From Amoebophrya sp. AT5.2 (taxonomy: Eukaryota > Sar > Dinophyceae > Syndiniales > Amoebophryaceae): a DNA stretch of 20,589 bases. Both the position numbers and the translations under genes were made by a program. Within the stretch, counting starts at the first letter, position 1. Each line of letters opens with the position of its first letter. Shown piece after piece: positions 17,832 to 20,589 of this stretch. Under the pieces are notes generated by a model that was not told the DNA's origin, did not search any database, and worked only from the letters and a program-made list of their open reading frames with translations. The stretch is from contig RXOD01004552.1 of NCBI GenBank assembly GCA_005223375.1, forward strand, positions 1-20,589, given 5' to 3'.

Positions 17832-18240
17832 CTAATCCTCGCGGGTTCGGTGGAGTCCCAGTCTCCTGGTTCTGTTTCCATAGTGGTCCAAATGGGACGT
17901 GGCGTCATCCGCAGGAGAGTGCGCAACTTCCATCCGCGCAAGTTTGAAGGGTTCCGCATCGCGTAAGTTATGCGGGAAGGAGAACTGTTGGCACTCGTGA
18001 AGTGCGCGAGCGTTGGGCCGGTTAAAGGCGCGGGGAGCGTTGCCCATCACCATGACAGGTTCTTCGAACACCTCGGAACGCGTCAGGATCATCCTCAAGT
18101 CGCCCGGGCCCACGATCGGAGAGGAGACGTCGGATCCGAATGCCAAGGGTGCCGAGCTTCCGTCGCAGACCAATCCGCAGGCAAGCCGTCCGGTGAGTCG
18201 ACGATGATTTTTCAGGTCGAAAAAAGTTGCGCCGTTGCTC

Positions 18241-18365
18241 GGCAGTTGTTTACTACAAGCTGGATCGGGATCGAAGTAGCGCGCGAGCTCAGGGAGCCCG
18301 AATGGGTGGCCTTCGGTGTGTCCAGTGCTATGCTTGTACTGGGGCCCCTCCTCCAACTCGATCAC
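18241..18365 (-). repeat. Diverged repeat copy, partner of 16561-16686
   Basis: Shares GGCAGTTGTT, AGCTGGAT, GGGATCGAAG and GCTCAGGGA in order with 16561-16686. The minus-strand reading GHPFGLPELARYFDPDPA is the better preserved of the two. Confidence 0.5.
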
Positions 18366-18816
18366 CTTCGCGGTCCGCTTCAGTGCGCACCAGCCACACT
18401 TCAGACGCGCCGCGCCTTGCTTGCACATTGCAAGCAATGTCATAACTCGACCTGGAAGCCAGACGCCGGCAATCAGAAGTCAGCCCTTATTGATCCAACA
18501 AAAGCGCTGAGAACGCCACTCATGTCCATGGCCCAGGAGTCGCAACTTTGGCGCACGGCCCGGAGGTCACCCCCTCACATCGAAAACGGCAAAGCCGGCG
18601 GCGCTCCAATTCATGGCCACCACCAAACCACTTCCGACTTGGAGGCCCCGCCATCGCCATCCGTCTTCCAGGCGAAATCCCGCGCGCGTCATAGCCTCCT
18701 GCGGTGAGGTGGGTAGAGGAGTTGCTTCCTCTCCGGAGCAGCTTCCGCCACGGTCTCGGGCTCGGCCTTGCCTTGAGTGCTTGGGGTTACTTACAACTTC
18801 GGCGCTCGGTAAAATT

Positions 18817-20064
18817 TTATCGATCCGATTTTGCGCCTTTGAGTTCCGCGCATTTTGCGACCTGATCCGCCTTCGTCGGCCTGCTCGTTTCGTGGTTCAA
18901 CACGCCCGCCACAATTCCGCCGCCCCCCAGCCGAGGCAGCACGTTCTCCGGGCGGTAGGGCATGGATTTGGTCAGCGCGTCGGCGGGTTGATCAATGTGC
19001 AGCAGCAACATGGTAGAGCCCTCGGCTCCCTTTGTTTCCTTGTTCGGTAAGCTGTTGAATAATCTCGCTCGCGAGCGTTTAACCTTCTCTCCTTCGTCGT
19101 GGAGATCTCTGCCAACGAGGAGACGAGGCCGCGACAATCCGTATACGCACGGACTGGCCTGGCAGCAGTTGTCCGCGCGCTTCATAGTGCAAGCATTGCA
19201 CTAGGAAGCTCGAGTCAATCGATTGCGGGACCCCTAAGCTTTGTGCTGCTTTCGTCGAGTGGGCGACGCGCTCTAGTAAATGCGTGCGACTTCCACGAAA
19301 TGACTGACGCCCGTACATCCGTGCGCGCTCGCTGGCTTGTCCTTGTCGGCAGGCTGGGAGCTACTTCTGGCGTGTTTCATCGTGAACGTTGAAGATTCTC
19401 GCGCTAAGTCTCTGCCCGCATTCTCTGCCGCTGCTGGGATCCCCCACAGCCCACCCGTCGCGACTCTGCCGCCCCCGCGCAGCTCGACGGCGACCCGGCT
19501 ACAGGTGTCGACCAGCCCTGCGCATATCGCCGCTGAGTAATTCGCGATCCATCCCGGCTGATGCAATGGAGACGCCGGCAGCGGGTAGAATCTGCCGGGC
19601 GGGTTGGTGGTTCGTTGCGCCGCAGCCATTTCTGCCCCCACACCTTGGCGAGGGAGGTTACCGCGCGGAACATGGCCGAGCAGCCTGGTGATGCACTTAT
19701 CGAGGTAGTCGCGGTAGAGGACTCGCCTGCGCCCCAGATCAACCACGTCCAGGAATTCCTGCTTAAACCCAAACGGGTAGTAGGTCTTCAGGGAAATTAT
19801 GAAGAACGACTCGAGGATGCGGATGGGGCTGTGCTCGGAGCCGTCAGCACGTTTGCAGGTCGCGCCCCGTCGCCCGATCCACAGAACCCGGAAAGTCCGC
19901 GTATGGTCCTGGTGTATCTTCTGGCGTTGATATAACGGACAATCCTGCTGCGTGCTTGTCGGTATTGTGTCTGCGCTGCCCGCGTGGGCTTGAGACCGGG
20001 AATAAGCCGCGCGCGTCCCAGTATTGGCTATTCCTATTGAGCCTGCCCCGCATTCGCGCCCCAC
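18817..20064 (-). pseudogene. Frameshifted Ty1/copia-like polymerase remnant (RT end and RNase H)
   Basis: On the minus strand several overlapping frames carry pieces in the order expected for copia Pol. Near 19.8-19.7 kb, RRRVLYRDYLDKCITRLL resembles the stretch after the RT core. Lower down, LLVGRDLHDEGEKVK and then HIDQPADALTKSMP (about 18955-18996) resemble the C-terminal RNase H signature NxADxLTK of Ty1/copia elements. The pieces lie in different frames, so the gene is broken. The RT catalytic box and integrase are not visible within the window. It belongs to a different class from the YR element and is much older. The RNase H end is the best-supported part. Confidence 0.45.
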
Positions 20065-20589
20065 ATGACCCCGCGTGATAAGTTATTTCATGGAGGCCAT
20101 TCGGAGAGCGGGCGGACTGGGCCCGAGAGGTCGACTCGAAATTTGTAAGCCAGAATCTGTCTCGGTGTGGGCCCTTAAAGGGGTGCGGTCATGTATACGG
20201 ACTGCGCGGCGGGACTTTTACTGCTGGGCTCTGTACCAAAGTCGCGAGGTGGGTCCTTAAAGGGGCGGCGATGTGCTGGAGGCGGAAGCACTTCGCGCCC
20301 TCCCGCTCCCGTAAAATCTCATCTGTTACTGTTCTTTCTTTGGCCACCCCGAGCTTTGGCCAGCGAGCCTGCCACTCTCGACCCCCCACAGGCAGACGGG
20401 GCCAAGAGGGGGAGAGCTGCCCGGCCCAATTCTATCGCTGTGCTTCAGACGTTCGGCAGCGCGGGAGATCGGTCGGCACGTGCTTGCCTTGAGGCCGCGC
20501 CGCGCCGTGGCGTCCGCTCGCGAGCAATTGGGCACAGCCCCTATGAGATCGGCGACGTTGTGGCCTTGAATCGCGGACGTCGTGCGGCG
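20065..20589. other. Unassigned right end of the window with a duplicated 21-bp motif
   Basis: GTGGGCCCTTAAAGGGGTGCGG at about 20167 recurs as GTGGGTCCTTAAAGGGGCGGCG at about 20249, 82 bp apart; each contains the palindrome CCTTAAAGG. At the extreme right the + strand reads GHSPYEIGDVVALNRGRR, faintly like a retroelement integrase tail, but it is too short to call. Nothing else is recognised. Confidence 0.35.

Larger units (their letters stand above)
16162..18816. other. GC-rich degenerate repeat region; may begin intron 3 of the MATH-like gene
   Basis: Exon 3 probably ends near 16161, where AAAGAGAAACATCGACC resembles the introner arm of the elongase intron (GAGGAACAGCGACC). The frame of exon 3 remains open to 16764 but becomes low-quality sequence unlike a MATH domain. 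All frames here are short or overlapping, on both strands, and diverged duplications occur (separate entries). No matching 3' arm was found, so a third intron, if real, extends past the recognisable sequence or out of the window. Confidence 0.45.

Noticed and set aside
1..20589. Bacterial or phage origin
   Set aside because: Genes are interrupted by introns, the protein families are eukaryotic, and no operon structure or Shine-Dalgarno pattern is seen.

Overview
The window is eukaryotic nuclear DNA, most likely from an alveolate and perhaps a syndinian dinoflagellate of the Amoebophrya type. Three split host genes all lie on the + strand. The third carries a C-terminal domain resembling the MATH-like repeats (FYPxG signature) common in dinoflagellates and chromerids. 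At least two, probably three, of the introns look like inserted transposons: terminal inverted repeats (TIRs), flanking direct repeats, and no GT-AG ends. Invasive introns of this kind have been described from Amoebophrya. The taxonomic placement is inference; the intron structure is read directly from the sequence.

Layout. 138-3610 (+): a three-exon gene for a membrane protein with about five predicted helices, possibly related to CSC1/OSCA (DUF221) channels. 3611-4413: intergenic. 4414-5805 (+): a two-exon fatty-acid elongase of the ELO family with all catalytic boxes and a C-terminal KKXX ER signal. 5806-7026: intergenic, with one short tandem repeat. 7027 to at least 16161 (+): a multi-exon gene with a low-complexity N-terminus, a small possibly PB1/ubiquitin-like domain, a long coiled coil and a MATH-like domain; its 3' end is not resolved.

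The most striking object is a 7.08 kb tyrosine-recombinase (YR) retrotransposon at 7723-14806, sitting inside the first intron of the third gene, antisense to it. It has the split direct repeat layout A1 - coding - B1 A2 - B2. The two 333-bp A copies and the two 104-bp B copies are each identical by eye. It encodes three minus-strand proteins: a DIRS-type tyrosine recombinase, a Gag-like protein with a CCCH zinc finger, and a reverse transcriptase-RNase H. Their order (YR, Gag, RT-RH) and their direction relative to the repeats differ from the textbook Ngaro/PAT/DIRS layouts. Identical repeats and three open frames suggest recent or current activity.

From about 16.2 kb to the end the DNA is GC-rich, frameshifted and repetitive. 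It contains minus-strand remnants that look like Ty1/copia polymerase (RNase H end near 18.96-18.99 kb) and ancient diverged duplications. It may lie in a very long third intron of the MATH-like gene, or beyond that gene; the window does not settle which.

No rRNA, tRNA, CRISPR array, riboswitch or bacterial-type operon was recognised.
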